64,000 bases of DNA from HXMU1420-13 sp965249965 (GTDB lineage Bacteria > Bacteroidota > Rhodothermia > Balneolales > Balneolaceae), in contig OZ252262.1 of assembly GCA_965249965.1 (NCBI GenBank), forward strand, positions 3,286,001 through 3,350,000, read 5' to 3'. Numbering within the stretch: position 1 is the first letter of the stretch; every line of letters begins with the position of its first letter. Positions 1 to 9,343 of the stretch are shown in pieces. The position numbers and the translations under genes were made by a program. The notes beneath the pieces were generated by a model. It had not been told where the DNA came from. It did no database searches and saw nothing but the letters and a program-made list of their open reading frames with translations.

Positions 1-392
1 TATTCGTCGAGGATTGGGCGAATATCATCTCCTGGAAGCATTGTAGTTACAAACGCCAGATATTCTTCTCCTGTACCAGATGGTAATATCGGATTTTCAG
101 ATTCTACCGGTGGCTGTGCAATTCCATCTCTAATGGCATTATCGTTGTATTTACCATATATGTCGATTCCATTTTTTATAATTATTTCTTCAACATATCC
201 TCCCTTAACATGAGTTAAAAACTCGCTGTATTTGATCCCATTACCCGGTTCTGGATTCAAAAAAATGAATTGGATGAATATCAAAAATAGGATAATTACC
301 AGGAATCCCCAGGTTGGGAATTTTTGGTTCCCGGGTTTACTTCCGGATGGAGGTTTAATCGGATTTTTTTTATCGGGCTTATTTTCAGCCAT
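1..392 (-). CDS. ftsH: FtsH ATP-dependent membrane zinc protease, N-terminal part (cut by window edge)
   Basis: The minus-strand frame opens with ATG at 392 and runs off the left edge, so about 130 residues are visible. A hydrophilic start rich in Lys and Pro precedes one membrane helix at about residues 28-46. The periplasmic segment follows, with the family-typical wording NGIKYSEFL and EEIIIKNG. FtsH degrades misfolded membrane and regulatory proteins as a hexamer in the inner membrane. Its AAA and HExxH zinc domains lie outside the window, so the call rests on the N-terminal domain only. It sits downstream of thiL on the same strand with about a 100-base gap. Confidence 0.8.
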   Translation of the reverse strand, partial: MAENKPDKKNPIKPPSGSKPGNQKFPTWGFLVIILFLIFIQFIFLNPEPGNGIKYSEFLTHVKGGYVEEIIIKNGIDIYGKYNDNAIRDGIAQPPVESENPILPSGTGEEYLAFVTTMLPGDDIRPILDE

Positions 393-498
393 TAACTTTT
401 CTCTTAAATAATTTTATATACCAATATAGTTAATCCAAACTTGATTATTTGTTTGATTAACCGAACGTGTTTTGGCAAAAAACGTGCCATCAGAATTT

Positions 499-1527
499 TT
501 ATGACATTTCATCAAATTCAATTAAATCGCCTTCTGCCGTTTGTATAAGTAACCCATCTTCTTTCGGAGTCATTCGCCCAATAACCGAAAAATCGTTAAA
601 ATGTTTTATGAGCGTGTCAACATCTTTTTCAGGCAACGTAAAAACGAGTTCCAGATCTTCCCCACCAAAGAGTGCATACTTATCAACATCTTCTTCCATT
701 TCATCTGCAACATGGCGCGTTTCCACGGCAATTGGTAGCGCAGCTTGATAAAGATGTGCCCCTAGATCAGAATGTTTACACAATTCTTTAACCTCAGCTA
801 TTACCCCTTTGGTTAAGTCGATCATTGATGTGGGCATAATTTCATGAGCACTGAGTGTCTTGATCACATCAAGCCTTGCTTTAGGCATTAGCTGACGTTC
901 TACCACATATTTATAATCTCCAAGATCAGGTTGAGCTTGTTGGTTATTTTGCGACTCCCAGAAAGATTTTTCCCTCATTAAAATCCTTAAACCGGCAATT
1001 GCAGCACCAACATCGCCAGTTACACATATTGCATCACCTTGTTTGGCACCACTTCTAAATACAACCTGATCATTGTCAACTTCTCCAATTGCTGATACAG
1101 TAATAACCGCATTTTGATGATTGCCCGTAATATCACCACCAGCAACGGAAAGATGATACATTTTGCAGGCTTGATCTATTCCTTTGTATAAATCTTCGAT
1201 CATCTCAACTGACATTCGATTAGGAATAGCCAGGTTAATCAAAACAGAAACGGGCCGGCCGTTCATTGCCAAAATATCTGAAATACTAGCAGAAATTATT
1301 TTAAAACCTAGGTGGGTAAAGGGCGTATATGTTGGATCAAAATCTGCCCCTTCTACAAACGTGTCGGATGTAAATAATCGGTGCTTATTTTCTGCAGAAT
1401 AGAAAACGGCCGAATCATCGCCATTCTCACTTAATTGTGAAGCTTGTTCTGCACCCTTATACTTTTGAATTTTTTCGAGTAGTTGGTCTCGTCCGATACT
1501 TTGTATCGGAGTAAAAGATTGCTCCAT
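499..1527 (-). CDS. thiL: Thiamine-monophosphate kinase
   Basis: This enzyme phosphorylates thiamine monophosphate to the cofactor thiamine pyrophosphate using ATP, in the cytoplasm. At 342 residues it has normal family length. The N-terminal AIRS/PurM-like domain shows the metal and nucleotide motifs NGDDSAVF (about 35-42), TSDTFVEGADFD (about 53-64) and AGGDITG (about 127-133). The C-terminal half carries FGGEDLELVFT. No other thiamin gene is nearby. The gene lies between the ExbD operon and ftsH. Only 16 bases separate its start from an intrinsic terminator of the upstream operon, leaving little room for its own promoter. Confidence 0.93.
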   Translation of the reverse strand: MEQSFTPIQSIGRDQLLEKIQKYKGAEQASQLSENGDDSAVFYSAENKHRLFTSDTFVEGADFDPTYTPFTHLGFKIISASISDILAMNGRPVSVLINLAIPNRMSVEMIEDLYKGIDQACKMYHLSVAGGDITGNHQNAVITVSAIGEVDNDQVVFRSGAKQGDAICVTGDVGAAIAGLRILMREKSFWESQNNQQAQPDLGDYKYVVERQLMPKARLDVIKTLSAHEIMPTSMIDLTKGVIAEVKELCKHSDLGAHLYQAALPIAVETRHVADEMEEDVDKYALFGGEDLELVFTLPEKDVDTLIKHFNDFSVIGRMTPKEDGLLIQTAEGDLIEFDEMS

Positions 1528-1535
1528 AAACCTAT

Positions 1536-1570
1536 ATTAAAAAAGGCATCTACGCACTGCGCAGATGCCT
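1536..1570 (-). terminator. Intrinsic terminator of the TolQ/ExbD operon
   Basis: AGGCATCT at 1544-1551 pairs exactly with AGATGCCT at 1563-1570. Read on the minus strand, the hairpin is followed by a run of T (1538-1543). It lies 21 bases past the stop of the last exbD gene and just ahead of thiL, so it should end or attenuate the operon transcript. Confidence 0.85.
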
Positions 1571-1591
1571 GTGTATTACATTCTGTTTAGA

Positions 1592-2041
1592 CTAATCTTC
1601 TCTTTTGGTAGAGTAATTAATCCTGAAAGTACCTGCCTGTTGTAACTCTTTGGTCACATCAGACAGTAATTCAAATTCAGAGTTTTCATCAACACGAAGA
1701 GATACAATCAAACGCGGTTCTTCTAAAAGTTTATCGTACATGATATTTCGGATCGCTCCAATATCTTCTACGATAGCATCGTCGATTTGAACTTTATCAT
1801 CACCAACTTGATTGCCGGGTAATCGCTCAGGTCCCATATAAATGTAGGATACTAAACGCTTTTCTTCGATCTTTTCAATGTTAGTTGCTTTCGTAAGATC
1901 AAGCTTAACTTTTAAAGTAACTTCACGAAGTACTGTAGTTACCATGAAAAAGAAAAGTAACATAAATACTACATCAGGCATTGCAGATGTTGGTATTTCT
2001 TGCTTACTGCCAGCTTGTTTCTTTTTAAATTGACCTGCCAT
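1592..2041 (-). CDS. exbD: ExbD/TolR-family biopolymer transport protein (second copy)
   Basis: A 149-residue ExbD/TolR family protein: a short basic cytoplasmic start, one membrane helix at about residues 24-42 (PDVVFMLLFFFMVTTVL) and a periplasmic domain. The motif MPDVVFMLLFFFMVTT matches the family signature in which the helix Asp conducts protons. With the TolQ/ExbB partner it would use the proton gradient to energise TonB or Tol at the outer membrane. Its ATG overlaps the last base of the preceding exbD stop, so the two are translationally coupled. Which outer membrane system it drives cannot be told from here. Confidence 0.88.
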   Translation of the reverse strand: MAGQFKKKQAGSKQEIPTSAMPDVVFMLLFFFMVTTVLREVTLKVKLDLTKATNIEKIEEKRLVSYIYMGPERLPGNQVGDDKVQIDDAIVEDIGAIRNIMYDKLLEEPRLIVSLRVDENSEFELLSDVTKELQQAGTFRINYSTKRED

Positions 2042-2583
2042 TAATCTTCCTCCGCTGCGATTGAAATTTTCTTAGGATACATATCCTGAATTTGCTTTCG
2101 CTGAGGTGAATCAGGTTGCAATCTCGCAAACTCTACCCCATAATTAGCTCTGGAAGCAGCATCTCTTAATTCCGTATAAGCTCCCATTACTTCATCAAGC
2201 ATATCGATATAAATTCGATAAGGAGTTTCTTTTTGAGTTTTAAGAGATACAATTGCAGCTTCGGGAGAAACAGCTAAAGTTTCGTCATTGTTTGGGTTAT
2301 CAATGAACTCTTTTAGTTTTTCTCGAACAGCTCCAATTTGAGTTGGTTGCTCATCCATCAATATTAATCCTTGCGAGTTCACAAGAATATTCATTTGATT
2401 TCGCTCGCGAATTGGCGGTGGATCAACAGTTTCATCTAAAGGTGGCGGAAGAACCATCCCAATCCCTGTATCCACATTAATTGTGGTTGTAACAAGGAAG
2501 AAGATGAGAAGCAAGAATGCGATATCCGCCATGGATGATCCATTGATCTCAGCACCTTCTCTTTTCTTCTTTTTTAGTAGCAT
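2041..2583 (-). CDS. exbD: ExbD/TolR-family biopolymer transport protein (first copy)
   Basis: A 180-residue paralogue of the next gene. It has a Lys-rich start, then one membrane helix with the family motif MADIAFLLLIFFLVTT (about residues 18-33), whose Asp is the expected proton-carrying residue. A longer periplasmic domain follows, including the segment PPPLDETVDPPPI. Tandem, non-identical ExbD genes after one ExbB are common in Bacteroidota, where both may contribute to a heteromeric motor. It is coupled to its downstream copy by TAATG and follows the small membrane gene at 2595-2888 by 11 bases. Confidence 0.88.
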   Translation of the reverse strand: MLLKKKKREGAEINGSSMADIAFLLLIFFLVTTTINVDTGIGMVLPPPLDETVDPPPIRERNQMNILVNSQGLILMDEQPTQIGAVREKLKEFIDNPNNDETLAVSPEAAIVSLKTQKETPYRIYIDMLDEVMGAYTELRDAASRANYGVEFARLQPDSPQRKQIQDMYPKKISIAAEED

Positions 2584-2594
2584 TTAATGCTCCT

Positions 2595-2888
2595 TTAAAA
2601 TTTAAATGTGCCACGAAGCCCTGTGATAACCACAGAAACTACCATGATTCCCATCATTGTAAGTGTTGTTAAAACACCTGCACTCTCAATTCTCAAGGTT
2701 GCATCAGCAAATATGAAATATGCTATTGCAAAAACAACAAAAGGAGTAGCCATAATGAGTATTCGCTTATAGTCTTGCTTACCCTGTGCCATACTCTTAA
2801 TTGCAGAGATAATCATGGTAAGGATTCCAAGACCCATTAGACCGAACGCTCCAATAACGGCGATTTGTACAATTACATTGCCATCCAT
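2595..2888 (-). CDS. Small integral membrane protein within the TolQ/ExbD operon
   Basis: A 97-residue, highly hydrophobic protein with about three membrane helices (roughly residues 6-29, 43-62 and 70-90) and a Lys/Gln-rich loop between the first two. I recognise no domain. Its position between the ExbB-like gene (19 bases upstream) and the two exbD genes (11 bases downstream), on the same strand, suggests an accessory part or regulator of the motor. That function is inference from position only. Confidence 0.75.
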   Translation of the reverse strand: MDGNVIVQIAVIGAFGLMGLGILTMIISAIKSMAQGKQDYKRILIMATPFVVFAIAYFIFADATLRIESAGVLTTLTMMGIMVVSVVITGLRGTFKF

Positions 2889-2907
2889 TTTAATACTCCT
2901 GGTTTAA

Positions 2908-3648
2908 TTATTCTTCAGAATCTGATGCGTCGGTAGCAGCTTCAACTGCAGGAATAAGCGGCTTTCCTTCTTGTAAAAGAATGATAGAATCGATTAAGGT
3001 AATTGAGCTTTCTTCCATTTCAGCGATCAAACGGTCGATTTTTGATACACAATAGTTGTAACCAATTTGAAGGATAATACCTGCAATCAAACCACCAGCT
3101 GTTGTAAGAAGAGCTGTTTTAATACCACCAGCAACAATACTTGGGGAAATGTCGGATGCAGCCTGGATATCATCGAACGCCTCGATCATACCAACTACCG
3201 TTCCAAGGAATCCAAACAATGGAGCAATTGCGATAAAAAGTGAAAGCCAAACCAAACCACGCTCTAAGAAACTCATTTCAATGGAGCCGTAAGCAGCAAT
3301 TGCTTTCTCAGCAGCGTCGATTCCTTCGTGTGAACGCATCAAGCCAGCTTGGAACACTGAGGCAACTGGTCCACGAGTTTGAGCACAAAGCTGCTCAGCT
3401 GCTTCAACGCCGCCTTCTTGTAACGCTTCTTGAACGTTTACAATGAACTTACGAGTGTTGATATCAGCAAGGTTTAGTGTAATGATTCTTTCTAGGAAAA
3501 TTGCAAGACCCAGAATCAAGGTAATCAATACAGGCCACATCCAGCCGCCATCATTACCTTCGTTGAATTTTTCAACAACTACGTTAAAAAAGCCTCCGTC
3601 GGCTGGGGCTTGTAATAAAAAAAGAGCAATCGACGATGTCATGTTCAC
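2908..3648 (-). CDS. exbB: MotA/TolQ/ExbB proton-channel family protein
   Basis: First gene of a four-gene minus-strand operon. The 246-residue protein has a membrane helix at about 35-52, a cytoplasmic helical domain, and the paired C-terminal helices of the family with FGFLGTVVGMIEAF and IKTALLTTAGGLIAG. These line the pentameric proton channel that works with ExbD. The acidic C-terminus (DASDSEE) is unremarkable. The gene is preceded by 164 bases with no gene, which must hold the operon promoter. Whether it serves TonB, Tol or gliding-type functions cannot be decided. Confidence 0.9.
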   Translation of the reverse strand: MNMTSSIALFLLQAPADGGFFNVVVEKFNEGNDGGWMWPVLITLILGLAIFLERIITLNLADINTRKFIVNVQEALQEGGVEAAEQLCAQTRGPVASVFQAGLMRSHEGIDAAEKAIAAYGSIEMSFLERGLVWLSLFIAIAPLFGFLGTVVGMIEAFDDIQAASDISPSIVAGGIKTALLTTAGGLIAGIILQIGYNYCVSKIDRLIAEMEESSITLIDSIILLQEGKPLIPAVEAATDASDSEE

Positions 3649-3812
3649 TCCAAATATTTTTTTAAGTGTTAATATCTAAGATTAGTGAAGCGAAAGGATA
3701 GCCCATTTTAAAACAAATGTCAAAGCTCATAAACACCTAAAATGTGAAGAAATTGAGGTATAAAACGCACTTTTTACCCATTGGTTTTTTTGGATTATTT
3801 CAATGATTTCGG

Positions 3813-6800
3813 CTAAAAAACAGCACTGACCACCATTTTTATGGTATGAATGTCAGGTCGATTTTTTACCGTTCTTCCATCATAGGTAAAATTCAACCTA
3901 ATCAAACTATTAAATCGATAGTTTGCAGTGAACGACCACACAAAGTTTGTTCCCTCACCTGTACCTTCGGTTAACTCAAATCTTGTGTAAGAATTCACAT
4001 CACCCGATAATGTTGCTGAACGTATTTCAGTAAACCCGGAGGCTTGAATCTTCTGCCATAAAAATGACCTGAATGTAAATTGGCTCTTTAAGATTCTTGC
4101 TGTGACCCTGGTTTCAGATGAATTTCTTTTTCGACTATATCCAGCGTTCATTCCGTACTGAAAAGATCGTGACAACCTTCGTGTAAATCCTGGATTGAAA
4201 TTGATTGATTCTATATCAAAGGTTCTGCTTGTTATTTGATCGCTCAATAGCTTGCTATTGCTAATACTAGATTCTAATTGAACTTTCGTTAACTCATTTA
4301 ATTGGTACGTACTATTTAATCTTAACGTGCTGGAAGTACGATTTTGTAATTCACTTGCCCGCCGATTTAATTGATCAGAAAAATTCGCAGTTATTGAAAG
4401 AAAAGATTTTTCGGATGGTTCTATTTCAACTTCTTGTTCTAACCTAATTAATCCTGAAATAGTTGTAGAGTCGTTTCTAAACGAATTTAAACGCAACAGA
4501 TAGACATCATTAACAGCATTTGAGATACTATTCTCTCGAATATCAACCAAAGTATTCAATCGCAAACTACTTAGCCAACCGGATACATTCGATTCCTCTT
4601 TGAGTTGAAAAGGTGCCCAATCCAAAATAAAGCGTGTATTTAAATCTATTACTGACAAAAGTTCATCCGAGGGTAAAAACTGCAGAACGTACGTCCCTTC
4701 ATTTGGACTTAATTCTGGGAAAAATTCATTGATCTCTTCAATGCCATTTTCATTTTCATCAATCCAAACAAATTGACCAATTTCCGGACCAACGTTTATA
4801 TAGGCCTCTTGCCGGATCGCCTGACGTTGAGTGCTGGCTCGGTAAGTAAATCTCGAATTAAACTTCTCGCCTTGGTTAAAGGTAGTGGTAGATTGTATTT
4901 GTACTCCATTTTGATTGTTGCTACCAATTATTTCAGAGCTATTTTGAAATTCCTTTGTACGAAATTGTATTCGGTTTTCTGATCGCAACTGATCACTTCC
5001 TATATAATTAAACTGATACTTTTGCTCGATAGATGACGCAATCTTTTCAAAGTCCGAATTTCTAACTCCCTGCTCTTCTCTAAAAACGACGGCAGCCGAC
5101 AATTTCACAGTATTATTTTCAAAACTTAGACCCGGCCCAACTTCATAGAACTGTTGTGATGAGCTAAGGAGTAATCCTCCAGATTCCCGTTCTCTCTGGT
5201 CTTCATGCTCAAAGTGCATAAATGGTGCAAAGTGACCTGCTGGCCTCAGAGAAAAATTACCTAATTGACGAAACCAGCTACTTTCAAAATTACTGGTTTG
5301 TGTAGTGGATATATATTCTTGCTTGTAGGATATGTTGATTTTTTCAGATTCTTGCACATTTACTGACGATTGCTGGCGATTACTTTCGAAACCAGAAAAA
5401 ACGAGTCTCCCATAAGAAGCATTTATTAATGAATGGTCTTCGAAATGTAATTGTGTCGATACTTCAGATTCTTTCTCACCTGTGAGATTGTTTGCATTAA
5501 CATTCCATTTACGATCAAACTCAACTTCACGCGTTCGTTCAAAGAATTGAAAATTCTCGCCACTCTGCCGATGGCTAACACTCAAATCTAAATCAGCAAA
5601 TCCAACATCAATCTTATCCATTGAAAAATCGGTAGAAAATGCCAGATCTCTATTATCCTCATTATTTAATGTGGAAAACCTGTTTTTATCTAAATCACTG
5701 AGTGCAATTTCATTATTCCAGGATACCCTGTTTGTGATTTTTAGTTTGGAATTTAAGGCTATCATTTGATGCTTTTCGGGAGCTGGTAACCTGCGGAAGG
5801 GTTCATAACTTCCATTTCCCGGACCAACCCACTCATATAAAAGTCCATTTATGGCATCACCTATTCTGCGATAACTTCCATTACCAAATCCAACACTACT
5901 AAATCGAACTACTAAATTGGATTGAATGGATCCGGGTATATTTTTAAAAATCTGATACGCTTCGCCCTCGTAAACTGTATCCACCCTGGCGTATTTTATG
6001 TTGATATTTGTGTCATCAGGATTAGATATCACTCCCGAGACGATCGCATTATCCAAATCATCACCCAGTTGTTCTAAAAATCGAATATCCTGTTCACTTA
6101 ATGCCTGTTGAGAAAGTAAATCATCTCCATCAGCCTGACGAATTACACTTATTCCTAGTTCAAGGCGATCATCAAATAACAATTCATTTGCTTCCCCGGC
6201 AATTAATGTTCGTGTAAAGTCTTGGTCGATGTACTCGAACTCTACATAAATTCGAGTTTCGTCCTTCATAAAAACATTATCTGTAAATGTAATTTCACCA
6301 AGTCCATAATCGATAATGTATTCGTTTTCTTCTCCCCTGGAAATTTGATTTCCATTTATATAAACGCGCTCTGTACCTGCCAGAACAATAATAAACTCCT
6401 CTTCATTTTTATCTCTCAATCTATAAGGGCCTTGAACACCATCTGATCCTTGAAATTGTTGGGTTCTAAACGTACCACGAACTGTTGAAAGCGCAACCTT
6501 TGCATCGCCTGCTCTGGTGGTTACTGTACCTGATGCCCCTTGAAGCCTTCGATTTAATTGCCCGAAGGTACTTTGCTGAAGCGAAACATCCACATCTCCC
6601 ATCTCCAATGATGCCTTATCAGACCTTAGTCGTATCAACACTTTATCGAATTCACGGATACTCTGTGTAGTTCCATCCGGCTGAATGGGTATGTTCTGGT
6701 CTGTCAGTACGGCATCAAGATATACATCCTCTGTTAGTTGGCCATTTAATTCAAATTGTAAGCCACTTTCTAGAGCAAAATCTTGATTTGAGCCAACAAT

Positions 6801-7253
6801 TACACCACGACTCAAACTACCCGATTGCTGTAATTCTGAATCGAATTGTTGCTCATTTTCATTTATTATCCTTGGAAATGTTCGATTTGAGTCTGAATCG
6901 ACAAATTCAATTCTTTGATTTATTTGAAAGTTTTTTGGGATACTAATTGGTAATGATTCAAATTCGATAAGAATCGTAGACTCATTTATGGTAATTGGTA
7001 GAATCGATATTGGAATAAAAAGGAGTCCGGCCTCGGAATTGAATTCCCAACCAATTAGTGCTGTATTATTTTCGATAAGCCTAAGCCGAATACTAGATGC
7101 TACCACCCAATCTCCTAAATACAGCGTTGTGTCGGAATCAATAGACTCAATCTCTACTTTAGTAGAAACTACATTTTGAGCCATTACTTGTCTTTGAGGA
7201 GCAAGGCAAGTAACACAAACACCAAGTAGAATTATAAAAAAGACTGATCGCAT
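3813..7253 (-). CDS. Very large outer membrane beta-barrel protein of unknown role
   Basis: About 1146 residues from the preferred ATG at 7253. That start gives a clean signal peptide ending near MAQ; an in-frame ATG at 7295 would put 14 residues ahead of it. After an N-terminal beta domain comes LSRGVIVGSNQDF, and soon afterwards NIPIQPDGTTQSIREFDKV. I associate this wording with large Bacteroidota surface proteins of SprA-like flavour. The rest is hundreds of residues of alternating aromatic/polar beta strands, ending in a typical barrel C-terminus (VVSAVF). It follows dsbD by about 70 bases on the same strand. The exact function is unknown to me. It is far shorter than SprA itself. Confidence 0.7.
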   Translation of the reverse strand: MRSVFFIILLGVCVTCLAPQRQVMAQNVVSTKVEIESIDSDTTLYLGDWVVASSIRLRLIENNTALIGWEFNSEAGLLFIPISILPITINESTILIEFESLPISIPKNFQINQRIEFVDSDSNRTFPRIINENEQQFDSELQQSGSLSRGVIVGSNQDFALESGLQFELNGQLTEDVYLDAVLTDQNIPIQPDGTTQSIREFDKVLIRLRSDKASLEMGDVDVSLQQSTFGQLNRRLQGASGTVTTRAGDAKVALSTVRGTFRTQQFQGSDGVQGPYRLRDKNEEEFIIVLAGTERVYINGNQISRGEENEYIIDYGLGEITFTDNVFMKDETRIYVEFEYIDQDFTRTLIAGEANELLFDDRLELGISVIRQADGDDLLSQQALSEQDIRFLEQLGDDLDNAIVSGVISNPDDTNINIKYARVDTVYEGEAYQIFKNIPGSIQSNLVVRFSSVGFGNGSYRRIGDAINGLLYEWVGPGNGSYEPFRRLPAPEKHQMIALNSKLKITNRVSWNNEIALSDLDKNRFSTLNNEDNRDLAFSTDFSMDKIDVGFADLDLSVSHRQSGENFQFFERTREVEFDRKWNVNANNLTGEKESEVSTQLHFEDHSLINASYGRLVFSGFESNRQQSSVNVQESEKINISYKQEYISTTQTSNFESSWFRQLGNFSLRPAGHFAPFMHFEHEDQRERESGGLLLSSSQQFYEVGPGLSFENNTVKLSAAVVFREEQGVRNSDFEKIASSIEQKYQFNYIGSDQLRSENRIQFRTKEFQNSSEIIGSNNQNGVQIQSTTTFNQGEKFNSRFTYRASTQRQAIRQEAYINVGPEIGQFVWIDENENGIEEINEFFPELSPNEGTYVLQFLPSDELLSVIDLNTRFILDWAPFQLKEESNVSGWLSSLRLNTLVDIRENSISNAVNDVYLLRLNSFRNDSTTISGLIRLEQEVEIEPSEKSFLSITANFSDQLNRRASELQNRTSSTLRLNSTYQLNELTKVQLESSISNSKLLSDQITSRTFDIESINFNPGFTRRLSRSFQYGMNAGYSRKRNSSETRVTARILKSQFTFRSFLWQKIQASGFTEIRSATLSGDVNSYTRFELTEGTGEGTNFVWSFTANYRFNSLIRLNFTYDGRTVKNRPDIHTIKMVVSAVF

Positions 7254-7325
7254 AATCAGAAAACAAAAAGCGCCATCATATAGATAGCGCATCAATTAAA
7301 TAATAAATAGTAGCTTTATGCGATA

Positions 7326-9227
7326 TTAACGTGTTCTGTAAAGATTGATGCCTTCGTCTAAAAAGGATACAAATTTTTCTGCATCAATGTAACCTAGCTC
7401 TTGCGCAAGCACTTGTTTGTTTGATGGGTTAAGAATCACATAAGTTGGTAGTGCGACATTTCCGGTTAATGAAAACTGTAATTGCTGATTTTTCTGAGCG
7501 TCCTGCCCCCCATCAGTATAAAGTTTTACTAACTTCATTTGATCAAAGCGCTCCCTTACCTCAGCTAATGGAAATACATTCGATTCCATTGCTCTACAAT
7601 TCGTACATGTATATCCGGTAAAATCTAGAAATACCGGAATTCCTTCTTCAGATGCTTCTTTTACAGCGTTTTCGAAATCTTCCGTCCATCCATCATCAAC
7701 AACACCAGAAGAACCTGTTCCACCCATTGCTGCTATGGTACCAACCACACTAACATCAGTTTGTAATTTTGGAGGTAGCCAGGAATCCCAAATTCCAAGT
7801 GATGCACCCATTAAACCCGGAATTAGATAAAAACTAAATAGTAAAAATGGCATGGCAAGCAGTAATCGCCCGGTTGAAACAAATTCTGGTTTTTTCTCAT
7901 GCTTTAATACAAAAACACCTAATAAATAAAGACCGGCAATAAAGAAAATGGCGATCCATGCAGCAATGGCAAATGGGCGGCTGATTAATCCCCAGCCAAG
8001 AACCAGATCTACATTGGATAAAAATTTAATTGCTGCTGCAAGTTCTATAAACCCTAGAAGCACTTTTACAATATTCATCCATGAGCCACTCTTTGGTAAA
8101 GATTCCAACCACTTTGGGAACATGGCAAATATTACGAATGGAGAAGCAAATGCGGCAGAAAACCCAACCATACCAATAATAGGATAAAACCACTCTCCAC
8201 CAGTAGTTGCTGCGAATACGGCCCCAACAAAGGGTGCTGTACAAGAAAAAGAAACCGCACTAATGGTCATTGCCATAAATAAAATACCAAGTACCCCTGA
8301 GCTCTCGTTACTTTTTTGGTTTAAAAAATTAGTTAGTTGATGAGGTAATTGTAGCTCGTACATTCCAAGTAAACTCAACCCAAAAGCAATTAATACGATA
8401 GCAATTAATACGTTAACAAATGGATTAGATGCAAAATTTTGGGCACCTGAGACTCCAACAAGCGCTGCTAAAACAATTCCGATAAGTGTAAATGTTACAA
8501 CGATCGCAATCCCAAAAAATAACGCTTGACCGACCCCTTTTTTGCCTTCACTCTGTTTTGAAAAGTATGAAACCGTTAGGGGGATCATGGGAAACACACA
8601 GGGTGTTAACAGAGCTGCGAATCCAGCGAGTAACGCAATCCATATAAATGAGAAAACCCCTTCTGAACCAATTGAGGTAGATGATGAAACTGTTTCTTCT
8701 ACTAATGCCCCTCCAACAGATCCTTCAACAGGTGCTGCCGAAACTCCAACAACTTCAACCGTTGCAATTATTGATTTTCGTTTTGGCGGTAAGCAAACTC
8801 TATCGTCACAAACTTGATAAAAAACCTCAATATCCAGTGTTTGGGTACCTTCCATTTCCGTTTTCACCGCAACGGGAATCTCAAATTGTGCGTAGGTTGA
8901 ATGCCACCCTAATTCTGCCTCAAAATTTGGGTCAAATTCAATATCTGCTTTTGATTCAACAACAGATCCGAAAATGATAAAATTTGGCGATTTTGGTGAA
9001 AACTCAGTTGGATATGGCCCTGCATCCGGGTCGTTGAGCACAGAGTATAAATGCCATTCTCCTTCGATACTTGCATCCACTGAAATAGTGAACACTTCGC
9101 CTGCGATTACCTCTTCAGGAACTTCTGTGATCTCGTATTTAACCGGATCGGGAATCTGGGCATAAATAAAAAATGGGGATAACATCAAAACGATGATCCC
9201 CATCAATACTGAATTAGTAAATTTCAT
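7326..9227 (-). CDS. dsbD: Thiol:disulfide interchange protein DsbD
   Basis: Carries electrons from cytoplasmic thioredoxin across the inner membrane to periplasmic thiols. Order of parts: signal peptide, N-terminal DsbD-alpha domain with cysteines in QVCDDRVCLPP, an eight-helix central domain with TPCVFPMIPL and SCTAPFVG, then a C-terminal thioredoxin domain with the active site CTNC. All three redox pairs are present. I place the start at the ATG at 9227 because it begins a proper signal peptide; a TTG further upstream (9278) would add 17 basic residues in front of it. Length is about 633 residues, normal for the family. The giant outer membrane protein gene follows on the same strand. Confidence 0.92.
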   Translation of the reverse strand: MKFTNSVLMGIIVLMLSPFFIYAQIPDPVKYEITEVPEEVIAGEVFTISVDASIEGEWHLYSVLNDPDAGPYPTEFSPKSPNFIIFGSVVESKADIEFDPNFEAELGWHSTYAQFEIPVAVKTEMEGTQTLDIEVFYQVCDDRVCLPPKRKSIIATVEVVGVSAAPVEGSVGGALVEETVSSSTSIGSEGVFSFIWIALLAGFAALLTPCVFPMIPLTVSYFSKQSEGKKGVGQALFFGIAIVVTFTLIGIVLAALVGVSGAQNFASNPFVNVLIAIVLIAFGLSLLGMYELQLPHQLTNFLNQKSNESSGVLGILFMAMTISAVSFSCTAPFVGAVFAATTGGEWFYPIIGMVGFSAAFASPFVIFAMFPKWLESLPKSGSWMNIVKVLLGFIELAAAIKFLSNVDLVLGWGLISRPFAIAAWIAIFFIAGLYLLGVFVLKHEKKPEFVSTGRLLLAMPFLLFSFYLIPGLMGASLGIWDSWLPPKLQTDVSVVGTIAAMGGTGSSGVVDDGWTEDFENAVKEASEEGIPVFLDFTGYTCTNCRAMESNVFPLAEVRERFDQMKLVKLYTDGGQDAQKNQQLQFSLTGNVALPTYVILNPSNKQVLAQELGYIDAEKFVSFLDEGINLYRTR

Positions 9228-9343
9228 TAGGGGCTTTTTTGATTTTCTAAATGATACGAGCAAGAGGTTTGTCATCAAAGTTTAGTAAATAACATTTGTG
9301 TAACAAATCCCGAATGCGTTTCATTCGAAAGCGCCCCAAAGGC

